From contig NZ_CP113517.1 of the NCBI RefSeq assembly GCF_024360925.2, positions 1,054,001 to 1,118,000 on the forward strand: a stretch of 64,000 bases of DNA, written 5' to 3'. Numbering within the stretch: the first letter of the stretch is position 1; every line of letters begins with the position of its first letter. Source of the stretch: Methylomonas rapida. GTDB lineage: Bacteria; Pseudomonadota; Gammaproteobacteria; Methylococcales; Methylomonadaceae. The notes under the pieces are model-generated. The model was not told where the DNA came from, did not search any database, and worked only from the letters and a program-made list of their open reading frames with translations. This document shows, one piece after another, positions 55,163-63,994 of this stretch. Position numbers and translations under genes: made by a program.

Positions 55163-56751
55163 GTCGTCGTATCCTCGTCTGGAAACATCAGCGGTAATGT
55201 CACGGTAAAGGTGGAGCCTAAGTTCTCGGTGCTGCTCACCTCAATCCGGCCGCCGTGCGCCTTCAAGATCGATCGAGCCAGCGGCAAGCCCAACCCGGAA
55301 CCGTCGTCGCGAGAATGGCGAGCGTTGTCGCTACGAAAATGGCGTTCGAAAATCCGCTCCAAATCTTGCGATGGTATACCGATGCCCTGGTCGGTCAAAC
55401 TAATGCATACCGTTTTGTCTTCCTGCCACAAGGCAATGTTGATATGGCTACCCGGTTTCGAATAACGGCAGGCATTATCGCCCAGGATGAACAGCACTTG
55501 CCGCAGTCGCTGTTTGTCGCCGTGGACCCAGATGGCCTGGGTCGGCGCACCAAAGGATACGGTGATCGCGCTGTCTTCGGCCATGACCTTGATGTCGTCG
55601 ACGCTACCGGATACGAGTTCGGTCAGATTCATGTTATCCCATTCGAACTGAAGATTGGCGGTTTCTATCCGGGCCAGGAACAGCAAGTCGTTGACGTACT
55701 TACCCAGCTGCATCGAGAGATCGATGATGCGTTGCAGGGCGTCTTTATACTCATCCGGATCACGATCCCGGCCGCGCAAGGTTACTTCGGCCTCGCCGCG
55801 AATCACCGTGATCGGCGTGCGCAATTCATGGCTGATGTCGGCCAAAAACTCGCGCCGCTCGGTATCCATGCGCTTGAGTTCCTCGTTTAGCTGGTGCAGT
55901 TCAAACGTGCGTTCGGCCACCCGATTTTCCAGTTCGGCGCGGCCTTCGCGCAATTTTTCTTGTTGTAATTCCAGCTCGAAAGCCATTTTATTGAAATGGC
56001 TGGCCAGGTAGGAAAATTCATCCTTGCTATCCAGCGAAATACGGTAGCTCAAATTCCCCGATGCGATCTCGTTGGTCCCCTTCATCAAGGACTCCACGGG
56101 TTTTTTGACCCGTCTTAGCAGCAGGACACCGGCGCTGAAGCTGAACAATGCCGCGATCAACGAGGCCAAAATCGCCAGCCAGCGCGATTGGCTGACCAGA
56201 TTTTCCAATTCCTGCTTGGTCTTGGCGGCTTTTTGCCGTTCCGATTGAATCGCGGCATCGATCAGCGGCTGGAATTTGCTGTCGATCTCTTCGCCCGAGA
56301 ATTTGGACAAGGCTTGCAAGGCGCTTTCACGTTTTCCTTGTTCCCGCAAGCGCTCGACTTCGTTGAAGCGGTATTCACTGGCATCCAGGAAGGCGGTCAG
56401 ATTGGCGACCCGTTCCAATTCGGCCGGTTTGTCATAATTTTCCGCGTCGTCTTCGGCGTTTTTGACGACTTCGTCTCTAAGCACCCGCATCGCATCGAAC
56501 AAGCGGTGTTTTGCCGTTTCCACGCCGGCTTTCGCATTGGGTCCGCCGGTGATCAGGCGATCCATTTGTTGCTTGAAATAACGGTAGGCTTCTTGCGACA
56601 GGCGCTCATAACGCTCGAAAGCCTCGTAAGCCGCCTGGCTACGCTGAAAATGGCCGATGACCTGATTGGAACCCCAGTACATCACGGCGCCCAGCAGCAA
56701 TACGAAGCTGAACGATACGGCGATGACCAAGGCCAGGCGAATACGAAACAT
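55159..56751 (-). CDS. HAMP-domain sensor histidine kinase
   Basis: The 530-residue kinase has helices near 7-25 and 185-205 around a helical periplasmic domain, a HAMP domain (VKKPVESLMKGTNEIASGNL), a coiled coil and HisKA with the acceptor His intact (FLADISHELRTPITVIRGEA). HATPase_c has FILGDNACRYS, LTDQGIGI and GSGLGLPLA. It is cotranscribed with the OmpR-type regulator (ATGA overlap) and starts 5 bp after the lipoprotein gene. Confidence 0.94.
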   Translation of the reverse strand: MFRIRLALVIAVSFSFVLLLGAVMYWGSNQVIGHFQRSQAAYEAFERYERLSQEAYRYFKQQMDRLITGGPNAKAGVETAKHRLFDAMRVLRDEVVKNAEDDAENYDKPAELERVANLTAFLDASEYRFNEVERLREQGKRESALQALSKFSGEEIDSKFQPLIDAAIQSERQKAAKTKQELENLVSQSRWLAILASLIAALFSFSAGVLLLRRVKKPVESLMKGTNEIASGNLSYRISLDSKDEFSYLASHFNKMAFELELQQEKLREGRAELENRVAERTFELHQLNEELKRMDTERREFLADISHELRTPITVIRGEAEVTLRGRDRDPDEYKDALQRIIDLSMQLGKYVNDLLFLARIETANLQFEWDNMNLTELVSGSVDDIKVMAEDSAITVSFGAPTQAIWVHGDKQRLRQVLFILGDNACRYSKPGSHINIALWQEDKTVCISLTDQGIGIPSQDLERIFERHFRSDNARHSRDDGSGLGLPLARSILKAHGGRIEVSSTENLGSTFTVTLPLMFPDEDTTT

Positions 56752-56756
56752 CGCGC

Positions 56757-57332
56757 TTAGTTGCCTTCGCTGGTCTCATCCATTTGTTTTTCGATCGAAC
56801 GGATGGCTTCCAATTTTTCCCGCAACAAACGATTTTCGTCCTTTTTCGGTTCCGGCGCTTCTTTTGTGTTCGACGCCGATCTGGATTTTTGCTTGCGTTC
56901 GTAGCTGGCTTGGCGTTTGGCTAGATTATGCAAATTCATCAACACTTGCGTATGCAAGGCAATGAAGCGTTGTAAATTTTCGTCTCGCGCGTAGGCTTGC
57001 TTGATGTTGTCGACGGCTTCCAGCAGCTTGGGAATGTCGCCGCATTCATTGGATAACAGACGGGCCACCATCAAATGTAATTGCACGCCATTGGACGGGG
57101 AGATTTTTTGCGTATTCATCAAGGATTTACAGACATCCGCCCGCGACACATCGGACATGTTCGCCATGCTGGCGCCAAAGGCCAGTAGTTCATCGACGCC
57201 GGATTGCGCGTAGGGATCGGTGTATGTGGGTACGGTGGGCTGGTTGTTATAGTTATTGGAGGCGCAGCCGGCTAGCCAAAAACCGATCACGGCAAAAGCC
57301 AGCGCACGAAGGAAAAAATACGGATAGATCAT
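56757..57332 (-). CDS. QseG-like lipoprotein of the sensor operon
   Basis: The 191-residue precursor has the lipobox LAGC (Cys23). The mature part is helical with a coiled-coil C-terminus rich in Lys and Glu (KKDENRLLREKLEAIRSIEKQ). Position and features match QseG/YfhG, which lies in glrK-qseG-glrR in E. coli. It has two Cys (ADVCKSL, SNECGDI). It starts 12 bp after the upstream kinase-like gene. Homology to QseG is inferred from layout more than sequence. Confidence 0.7.
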   Translation of the reverse strand: MIYPYFFLRALAFAVIGFWLAGCASNNYNNQPTVPTYTDPYAQSGVDELLAFGASMANMSDVSRADVCKSLMNTQKISPSNGVQLHLMVARLLSNECGDIPKLLEAVDNIKQAYARDENLQRFIALHTQVLMNLHNLAKRQASYERKQKSRSASNTKEAPEPKKDENRLLREKLEAIRSIEKQMDETSEGN

Positions 57333-57344
57333 GGGTTTTTTGGT

Positions 57345-58832
57345 TTAGGCTTCAGGATTCAGGGGGAGTTGGACCCGTACACGCGTGCCGGGATGATCTT
57401 GGCGAGAGTCTATGATTTCGACCGTACCCTGGTGATGGTTGACGTATTCCCGCACCATGGCCAGACCGAGACCCGAGTGGTCACCCACTTTATGGTTCAC
57501 GGCCGATTTGCCCCGGTAAAAGGGCTCGAACACTTGCGCGCGTTCCTCGGAGGCGATGCCCGGACCGTCGTCTTCGATCTCCAGTTCTACCTGTTCGCCG
57601 GCTTCGCGCAACATGATGCGGATTTCGCCCGCGGACGGCGAATATTGAATCGCGTTGACCAGCAAATGCTCGAACATCGCGGCTAACTGCTCTTGCACCC
57701 CTTGAAGCCGAATCGGCTTGATCAGTTTTTTGACCTTCAGCGATTTGGCTTGCAAAGCGGCTTGCTGCTTGTCCAGTACCGATTCCAGCAGCACTTTCAG
57801 ATCGATCGTCTGTTTGGCGCTTGCGTCCTGTTGGGTTTGCAGTTGGCTGTAATGCTGTAACTGCTCGGATACGCCCTGCAATTTGTCGATTTGACCAACC
57901 AGTTCGCGCACGAAATCTTGTTGCGGATGAAGGACCTGTGGATTGCCGGGATGGTTCAAACGATAGGCGCCATCGCGTATCGCTTGCAAGGGTAAGTCGA
58001 TCTCGCGGGCAATGTTTTGCATCAAATGTTGTTTGGAGGTTTCTAGCGCCAATAAATGACTGCGTAGCGATTCCAGGCGTTCGCCAAGATAGCGCATGTC
58101 GGTGGGACCTGCGACTTCGACGGGCTCTTCCAGTTCGCCCGCATCCAGACGTCTGATCGCGCCATCCAGTTGCTGCATCGATCGGGATAGCAATAGCAGC
58201 AATATCAACACAAAAGCCGTCGAGCAGGTCAGCAAGACCGCGCCTTTTACCATCAACCCTTGTTCCAATGACTCGGAAAGTTGCCGCAATTCGTTGAAGG
58301 TGTGTTCGACATGGGCCTCGAATTCGCGCGACAAGGTGTTGGAGGATTCGCGCAAGCCCTGAAACGCTTCGTCTAGCGGCAATATCGGCGTTTCCTCGGA
58401 TTCGGCGCCAATGATTTGTTGGTAAATCAAGTTTTCCTTTTCGGACAATTCGTTGACCAGCAAGGCGATTTTGTTATCGACGTGCAGTTTCAGTAAGTCA
58501 TTCAATGCTTGCCTGAAGGACGCCCGTGCCGCTTCGTACGATTCCCGCTCATAGGGTTGGCGCAGTGATGGGTCGGATAACAAGACGAACAAGCGTGCCT
58601 TGCGTTCGATGTCGGACGATTTCTGTAAGACCAGCCGAACCGTTTTGGTTTGTTCGAAGACTTGTGAATTGATGGTCCTACCCAATGCCGCCGTTTCGCG
58701 TAAGCCATAAGCCGCGTACATCACGCCCACAAACAGCGGGATCACAGCGATGGCAAAACCCAGCACGATCAGGGACTTCAGGGAAAAAAAATTTAGGTTC
58801 ATCCGCATATAACGAAATTTTAACCGCTCCAT
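57345..58832 (-). CDS. GlrK/QseE-like sensor kinase lacking the phospho-acceptor histidine
   Basis: The 495-residue protein has helices near 20-42 and 205-228 flanking a helical periplasmic sensor. The linker GPTDMRYLGERLESLR is as in GlrK. The HisKA motif reads NIAREIDLPLQAIRDG: Arg276 (codon CGC at 58005-58007) stands where His is required. ATPase boxes remain (LLVNAIQYSP, EDDGPGIASEE, HSGLGLAMV). It may be a regulatory pseudokinase paired with the intact kinase downstream. Starts at 58832, 58808 or 58802 are possible. An inverted-repeat arm lies 5 bp before the first. Confidence 0.88.
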   Translation of the reverse strand: MERLKFRYMRMNLNFFSLKSLIVLGFAIAVIPLFVGVMYAAYGLRETAALGRTINSQVFEQTKTVRLVLQKSSDIERKARLFVLLSDPSLRQPYERESYEAARASFRQALNDLLKLHVDNKIALLVNELSEKENLIYQQIIGAESEETPILPLDEAFQGLRESSNTLSREFEAHVEHTFNELRQLSESLEQGLMVKGAVLLTCSTAFVLILLLLLSRSMQQLDGAIRRLDAGELEEPVEVAGPTDMRYLGERLESLRSHLLALETSKQHLMQNIAREIDLPLQAIRDGAYRLNHPGNPQVLHPQQDFVRELVGQIDKLQGVSEQLQHYSQLQTQQDASAKQTIDLKVLLESVLDKQQAALQAKSLKVKKLIKPIRLQGVQEQLAAMFEHLLVNAIQYSPSAGEIRIMLREAGEQVELEIEDDGPGIASEERAQVFEPFYRGKSAVNHKVGDHSGLGLAMVREYVNHHQGTVEIIDSRQDHPGTRVRVQLPLNPEA

Positions 58833-58837
58833 GACCA

Positions 58838-58975
58838 GGTTGTCGTAAAAGATAAAACAATTCCTTCTTTCGCCGGTAGAAGGTCGGGATGAGGGGATAT
58901 AAACCAGGAGATACAGTATTTATTCCTTCACTCCGGCCTCTCCCGCGAGGAGAGGGGGGGGCTTTTACGACAACC
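58838..58975. repeat. Possible MITE with 14-bp terminal inverted repeats
   Basis: GGTTGTCGTAAAAG (58838-58851) and CTTTTACGACAACC (58962-58975) are exact reverse complements at the ends of a 138-bp unit. The inner part has no open frame. It sits directly upstream of the GlrK-like gene and may carry part of its promoter. Only this one copy was seen in the window. Confidence 0.6.
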
Positions 58976-59152
58976 CCATGGTGGGGGCTGCCGTGGTTTT
59001 TCAGCTAAGCGACAGCGTTGCCGACTGCTCGGGCGAAATGCAATTCCAGTTTGTTATGGGCAGGGGATTAATCGGTTTGGCGCGTCAGGAGCTATGATAC
59101 GACGAAATTCGTTAAGTTTGTGATCTTGTTGGTTTACCGGGAGTTTTTGGCC

Positions 59153-62100
59153 ATGAAGCGATTGATTGCCGTTAATCTGGTGTTGCTGCTGGCGATGCAT
59201 TGGCCGTTGAGTGCAAAGGAGGTTTTGACCTTGCCGGTAAGCGCCTCGGCGCAATGGCCCGTGATATTGCTGGATTTGGGGCAGCAAGCCGCGCTTGCCG
59301 AAGACAGCGCAACCCGCATCGCGATGGGCGAAATCTCATCCAGGCAAGCGGTCAGTTCGGTAGAAGTTGCCGATCAAGAAATCAACGTGTTCCATCCGGG
59401 ATTTGCTGATTGGTCGGTGGCTTTTAGATTCAGATTGAAAGACCCGCCGCAAACGAAGGCGTATCGATTCTGGGCGCGTTGGCGTCAGGGAGGCGAACCT
59501 GACGTCTGTATACAAACTTTTGAAATTTGGGCCGGTCCCGATGCCGAGCATTTACGCAACAGTGGAACCTTTGCGCTGAAACCCAAGGGCTGGCAGGCCG
59601 CGTGGATAGGCGGAGAGTCTTTGGTCGCTTTGCAAGCCGAAGACAAGGTCATCGAGATTCGCAACAGTGGTGCCGGGCAGGATGTCAAAGTGTTCGATGC
59701 GTTTTTATTAGCGCCGCCCTGGGCTGCTTTGCCCGTCGCAGCCAGTGTGGATAAGCCGTTGTTGTTGCTGGAATTGGGCCAGTCGCCGTTATTGGCAGGC
59801 CTGGAAAATAACCCAGCCGTGCAGGTTTTTATCGGTAGTGCCAGTTCCGGTATCGGTGCCGAGTCGTTGTTGACAGAAACCGACGAGGTACAGGTTTTTC
59901 ATCAAGGCTTCGGCGATTGGCGGGCCAATTTTCGCTTTGAACTGGAGCCTTCCATCCCCGCCGGCCGCTACCGGTTTTTCGCCCGTTACAAAAGCGGCGG
60001 CGAAGTCTCGCAAGTGATGCAGCGATTTACGCTCAAAGCGGGGGCAAATCCCGAGCATTTGGCAAACCGCGCGGAATTGTCGAGCCTCAACGATACCCCG
60101 TGGGAATATCAGTGGCTGGAAGCCAGAGACAGCCTCACGCTATTACCCGGCGACCGCTGGCTGGAAATCAGCAACAGTGGCCAGGCCGATGGCGCCAAGG
60201 TCTTCGATGCGTTTTTGCTGCAAACAGAAGCGCCGGCGGCGGACTGGATGAGCGTGGAGCAGGCTCAGCTTCGCAACCGTTTTTTGGCCCTGGTCAAACA
60301 AAATCCCGCCGCAAAAAGATATTTGTACGTGCTGGATGGGCCTGGAAAAAACGGCGACACCTTGTTTGCCGGCTTGGCGGCCCGGGAGACGGAAAAGCAC
60401 TATGAAAACCTGTCGGTAGCCTATCTGATCGGCGAACCAGCCGAAACCATGGCCCAGCAATTGAATATCAACAGTTTGCCGGCGGCTATGATCAGCGACG
60501 CGAATGACACGCTGCTGGGAATAGTGTCTCAACCCAACAGCGAAGCCGAGGTATCGCGGTTTTTAACCGACCCGGAAAACGGCGGCTATATGCCAGCCCC
60601 GCTGGCCGTCAAGGCGGATACGCCAACGCCGATGAAACGGGGCAAACCGGCCGCATGGCTGGTGGGTGGTTTGCAGGATGGTCTGGCCGGCGTTTCGGTA
60701 GCCGGTTTGGATGGCGAAACCATCCTGAGGCCCAACCCAGGACAGCCTTATGTGAGCCTGAAAATGCAGGGCGGGGAGATGAAAACCTGGCAGCCGGCGC
60801 AAACTCAAAACGACGGCAGCGTGGATATTTTGAAGGCCGTGCCGCATGCTTATGGCTGGTCGCGCGGTACGGGTTATGCCCTGCTTTATCTGCACGCCGA
60901 CCAAGCCCAATCGATTGACTTGCACTTGCAGCAATCCGGTATCAAGACGCAGGCTTGGCTGGATGGCAATTCGCTGGCGCTTGACCAAGATCCCAAGCCG
61001 CCGACGGTTTTTTTGTCAGCCGGTGAACGGCTCAAAACCGTGCTGAAGGGTTTGACGCCGGAAGGTCTACTGGCAACGGCTCTGGCAGAGCAACAAGAAC
61101 CGCCAAGGCTGGCAAAACTCGAACTGGCGCCCGGTTGGCATAGCCTGTTATTGAAACTGATCATGCAACACGATGCAGGCCAGCGTTTTTTCTTCAAAGC
61201 CTTGTTCACCGATGAACAAGGCCAAGCCATTGAAGACATGCAAACTCAACTCAGCGACCCCTCCGCCGAATTGAGTGTGCAGCAGATTGCCGCGCAGTTG
61301 CGGCCGCTGATGTTTGTCGATGCGCCGGCCAATTTGCCTCACCCCGGCGACGCCATCAAGCTGCGGCTGGATCTGCGCTGGCACCCCATATTGGAACAGC
61401 CGCGATTACCCATACCATTGCCGCGGTTCAAGTCCAGGCTGCAATTGCGGCTGGTGGACTATAGCGGTAAACAAATCGCGCAGCGGGAAATCACCGATCT
61501 GTTTCCGGGGCAAGTCGAGGTGGATTTCGGCCCCATCGAAGCGCCCGGTTATTACGCGGTATATGCCTCGTTATTCACGGAAGACGGCCATCTGATCATG
61601 CATTATCCGGCCGATGGTTTTTCGGTAGTGCGGGGAAGCGCGGAACAAAAGCTGCGGCTTCAGCGGAAAAAACTCTGGAATAACGATTATTATGCCCTGG
61701 CCGATGGCGATAAAAGTTTTTCCAGGGCTGGCGACTATTTTGTCTGGTTGCAGCGCATGGGCATTTTCAATAGTTATGGCGGCTATCCGGGCTTTGATCA
61801 GCAATACCGGTCGCAATGGCAGCAGGCCAGGCAATTGGGCTTGCAGTTGTTCGCGGATTCCGCCGGTGACAGTCATTGGTTGAATGACAAGCCGGAGCAG
61901 GGCGCTGAATTCATTCGTGCGGCGGCGCCATATACCCGTTATTTCAAGGCCAGCAACGAAATCGATATTCGATACGAAGCCGAATGGCAAAACCTGCGCG
62001 ATCCCAAGCATTGGGTGGAACGGGCCAAACGTGAATATGAACAAGTGCATCGGGTACGACCGGATGGGCATTATGTCGGCGGCAGTCTGGTGCGGCCAGG

Positions 62101-62782
62101 GGAGGGCGAATGGTTTAAGCAGGCACTGCAATTGGGCCTGGATCGCTATCAGGATGCCTGGGACGTGCATGCCTATCCGCAAAAATCGCCCCGCTTCGGC
62201 GATCCCCTGGGCAATGGTGCCTTGGAGGACGAGCGTGGGGTATTGGCGGCCTATGCCAGTCTGGGCAAAAAAAATAGCCTGCCGTTCTGGCTGGGCGAAA
62301 CCGGCGCCAAAGCCATGCACGGTCTGACCGGCCGGCGCTGGCAGGCAGAGCAGACGGCCAAGATGATCGCCTGGGTCAACAGCCGTAATGATTATCTGGG
62401 CCTGGCTTTTTGCATCGCGCATGAATACGACCAGGCTTATGGTCGCCTCTGGGATTACTCGATGGGCCATAAACCCGGCGAAACGGCTTTGTACACGGCC
62501 AGTGCCTTGATTGACGGTTTGCCGTACCAAGCGGTCGATACCGCTGATGCCGCTGTGCAGGCCGGCCTGTTCGGCACGACCTTGATGATCTGGCGTGATG
62601 ACGACAAAAACACGGTTTGGCCGTTGCGGCTCGACCCGGAGCAGGCCTGGCTGGTCATCGACGTGGTGGGCAGTGTCCATCCGCTAACGCTGGATGCATC
62701 CGGTCATGCGGGCATCGCTATTTCGGCCAGCCCGGTCTATGTAGTGACTAAGGCCGAGTATGAAAAACTGACTCGGTTTTGA
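59153..62782 (+). CDS. Large exported multidomain protein with clan GH-A-like barrel
   Basis: The 1209-residue protein starts at ATG 59153 (GGGAG 9 nt upstream) with a signal peptide ending LSA-KEV. Residues 20-190 and 195-375 are a tandem duplication of a beta-rich, likely carbohydrate-binding domain (NVFHPGFADWSVAFRFRL and QVFHQGFGDWRANFRFEL; FDAFLL ends both). Residues 375-490 look thioredoxin-like without CxxC (YLIGEPAETMAQQLNINSLP). After a beta region, residues 870-1150 resemble a TIM barrel with Asn935-Glu936 (KASNEIDI) and Glu1049 (WLGETGAK) as probable acid/base and nucleophile. Family and substrate are unknown; a polysaccharide is likely. Confidence 0.75.
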   Translation: MKRLIAVNLVLLLAMHWPLSAKEVLTLPVSASAQWPVILLDLGQQAALAEDSATRIAMGEISSRQAVSSVEVADQEINVFHPGFADWSVAFRFRLKDPPQTKAYRFWARWRQGGEPDVCIQTFEIWAGPDAEHLRNSGTFALKPKGWQAAWIGGESLVALQAEDKVIEIRNSGAGQDVKVFDAFLLAPPWAALPVAASVDKPLLLLELGQSPLLAGLENNPAVQVFIGSASSGIGAESLLTETDEVQVFHQGFGDWRANFRFELEPSIPAGRYRFFARYKSGGEVSQVMQRFTLKAGANPEHLANRAELSSLNDTPWEYQWLEARDSLTLLPGDRWLEISNSGQADGAKVFDAFLLQTEAPAADWMSVEQAQLRNRFLALVKQNPAAKRYLYVLDGPGKNGDTLFAGLAARETEKHYENLSVAYLIGEPAETMAQQLNINSLPAAMISDANDTLLGIVSQPNSEAEVSRFLTDPENGGYMPAPLAVKADTPTPMKRGKPAAWLVGGLQDGLAGVSVAGLDGETILRPNPGQPYVSLKMQGGEMKTWQPAQTQNDGSVDILKAVPHAYGWSRGTGYALLYLHADQAQSIDLHLQQSGIKTQAWLDGNSLALDQDPKPPTVFLSAGERLKTVLKGLTPEGLLATALAEQQEPPRLAKLELAPGWHSLLLKLIMQHDAGQRFFFKALFTDEQGQAIEDMQTQLSDPSAELSVQQIAAQLRPLMFVDAPANLPHPGDAIKLRLDLRWHPILEQPRLPIPLPRFKSRLQLRLVDYSGKQIAQREITDLFPGQVEVDFGPIEAPGYYAVYASLFTEDGHLIMHYPADGFSVVRGSAEQKLRLQRKKLWNNDYYALADGDKSFSRAGDYFVWLQRMGIFNSYGGYPGFDQQYRSQWQQARQLGLQLFADSAGDSHWLNDKPEQGAEFIRAAAPYTRYFKASNEIDIRYEAEWQNLRDPKHWVERAKREYEQVHRVRPDGHYVGGSLVRPGEGEWFKQALQLGLDRYQDAWDVHAYPQKSPRFGDPLGNGALEDERGVLAAYASLGKKNSLPFWLGETGAKAMHGLTGRRWQAEQTAKMIAWVNSRNDYLGLAFCIAHEYDQAYGRLWDYSMGHKPGETALYTASALIDGLPYQAVDTADAAVQAGLFGTTLMIWRDDDKNTVWPLRLDPEQAWLVIDVVGSVHPLTLDASGHAGIAISASPVYVVTKAEYEKLTRF

Positions 62783-62789
62783 GGGCAGA

Positions 62790-62853
62790 ATGTTTTCTGT
62801 GGGAGCGACGCCCACGTCGCGACGAAGGCGTCGCTCAATGACTTTCAGAATAA
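62790..62853. repeat. Interspersed hairpin repeat, GTAGGAGCGACGC family, copy D (short)
   Basis: GTGGGAGCGACGCC and GGCGTCGCTC flank CACGTCGCGACGAA, ending TGACTTTCAGAATAA. It is directly followed by the 175-bp element. Confidence 0.7.
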
Positions 62854-63026
62854 CGCTCATGAAGGCTGTGCATCGCACCGGCAAATGAAAATAGTCTTCA
62901 GGGTAAGGTTGCTTGCCGGACAGGCCGCCGTGAATACATCCATGTAGGTTCGACGGCGGCATCCTTGCCGCCGACGCCTGTCCAACAAGCAACCGCACCC
63001 TCACATTTTGCTACTTTCAGAGTAAA
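62851..63026. repeat. 175-bp interspersed cruciform element, copy 2
   Basis: Near-identical to 22958-23132 over its length, with about nine differences and one single-base indel. It carries the same GGTTGCTTGCCGGACAGGC and GCCTGTCCAACAAGCAACC arms. It lies between the glycosidase-like gene and the LexA gene. Confidence 0.8.
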
Positions 63027-63162
63027 GATCAGTTGAGCCTCGAAAAATCCCGTTTGTCCTGAATTTGTCGAAGGGTGAGAGGGATTTTTCAAGCATCATC
63101 CGAGGACATGCGTCGAATGTCTACAAAAGTTCCCTAGTTGTTCTTTTCTTGGTGTTGTGTTA

Positions 63163-63174
63163 TTTTTCGAAAAA
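63163..63174. promoter_or_regulatory. Palindrome upstream of the LexA-family gene
   Basis: TTTTTCGAAAAA is a perfect 12-bp palindrome, 20 bp before the ATG at 63195. It could be an operator for self-repression; no E. coli-type CTGT-N8-ACAG box was found. Confidence 0.4.
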
Positions 63175-63194
63175 ACAATTACAGAACATTAGAC

Positions 63195-63830
63195 ATGCAT
63201 GCCTTGACCCGAAAACAACGCGAGATCCTCGATTTTTTGCTGCAGAACCAAGCTGCCTTCGTGCATCCGCCCTCGTTGCAAGAGCTCTGCACGGCGCTGG
63301 GTTTGAAGTCGCGCGGTTCCCTGCATTTTCTGATGCAAGGCTTGGTCGAGGCCGGGCTGGTCGAGCCGTTCGACCGCAAGCATCGAGGCGTCCGGCTGAC
63401 CGAAAAGGCCTTGGACACTGGCAAACACCGGAAAACCACGCAGCATTCGGTGCGTTACGTCGGCAAGATTGCCGCAGGCCGGCCCATCGAGGCGATCGCC
63501 GACGAGCGCTACATGGTGATTCCGGACGAACTCAAGACCGAAAATCCTTGTTACATCCTGAAGGTGCAAGGCGATTCGATGATCGAGGCCGGCATCTACG
63601 ACGGCGACTGGGTCGTCATCGAACAGCGCTGCCATGCCCGCAACGGCGAGATCGTGGTAGCCCTGGTCGACAAGGCCGAAGCCACTTTGAAATACATCGA
63701 GCAATACCCGCACGAAACCCTGCTCATCCCCGCCAACTCCAAGATGGAAGCCATGCGTTACAAGCCGCAGCAGGTGGAAATCCAGGGCGTGTTGGTGGGC
63801 CAGATGCGCAGCTACAAGCGTCCACACTAG
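63195..63830 (+). CDS. lexA: LexA-family SOS repressor
   Basis: The 211-residue protein has an N-terminal winged helix (PPSLQELCTALGLKSRGSLHF), a cleavage site Ala-Gly in KIAAGRPIEA, the catalytic Ser in GDSMIEAGIYDGD and Lys in VDKAEATLKYI. It would repress SOS genes until RecA-induced self-cleavage. It may be a second LexA (LexA2 type), often placed before imuA-imuB-dnaE2; the genes after the window would tell. A small membrane gene follows after 14 bp. Confidence 0.92.
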   Translation: MHALTRKQREILDFLLQNQAAFVHPPSLQELCTALGLKSRGSLHFLMQGLVEAGLVEPFDRKHRGVRLTEKALDTGKHRKTTQHSVRYVGKIAAGRPIEAIADERYMVIPDELKTENPCYILKVQGDSMIEAGIYDGDWVVIEQRCHARNGEIVVALVDKAEATLKYIEQYPHETLLIPANSKMEAMRYKPQQVEIQGVLVGQMRSYKRPH

Positions 63831-63844
63831 ATAAGGAGCACACC

Positions 63845-63994
63845 ATGAAACGTCCACTCGTCCACATGCGCGACCAAAAAGCCAGCTTGATAGCGATGGA
63901 GAAACACCGCAGGCAACAAGCCATTCAAGCGGGTTTGGAGAACTTCCTAATGGTGATCAGTATTTGGGTGATGGCCTTTGTGGCGTTGTCTTGA
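63845..63994 (+). CDS. Small membrane protein downstream of lexA
   Basis: This 49-residue frame has a strong ribosome site (AAGGAG 7 nt upstream). A basic N-terminal half (HRRQQA) leads into a membrane helix (FLMVISIWVMAFVALS). It would be cotranscribed with lexA and so induced by DNA damage. Its stop overlaps a possible ATG at 63994, hinting at a coupled gene beyond the window. I recognise no family. A cell-division inhibitor role, as for SidA or SulA, is only a guess. Confidence 0.65.
   Translation: MKRPLVHMRDQKASLIAMEKHRRQQAIQAGLENFLMVISIWVMAFVALS

Noticed and set aside
63121..63194. E. coli-type SOS box upstream of lexA
   Set aside because: No CTGT-N8-ACAG match was found; only the TTTTTCGAAAAA palindrome stands out.
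63065..63994. 309-codon frame across the lexA region
   Set aside because: It overlaps lexA in another frame; only its last 49 codons, from ATG 63845, are likely to be translated.
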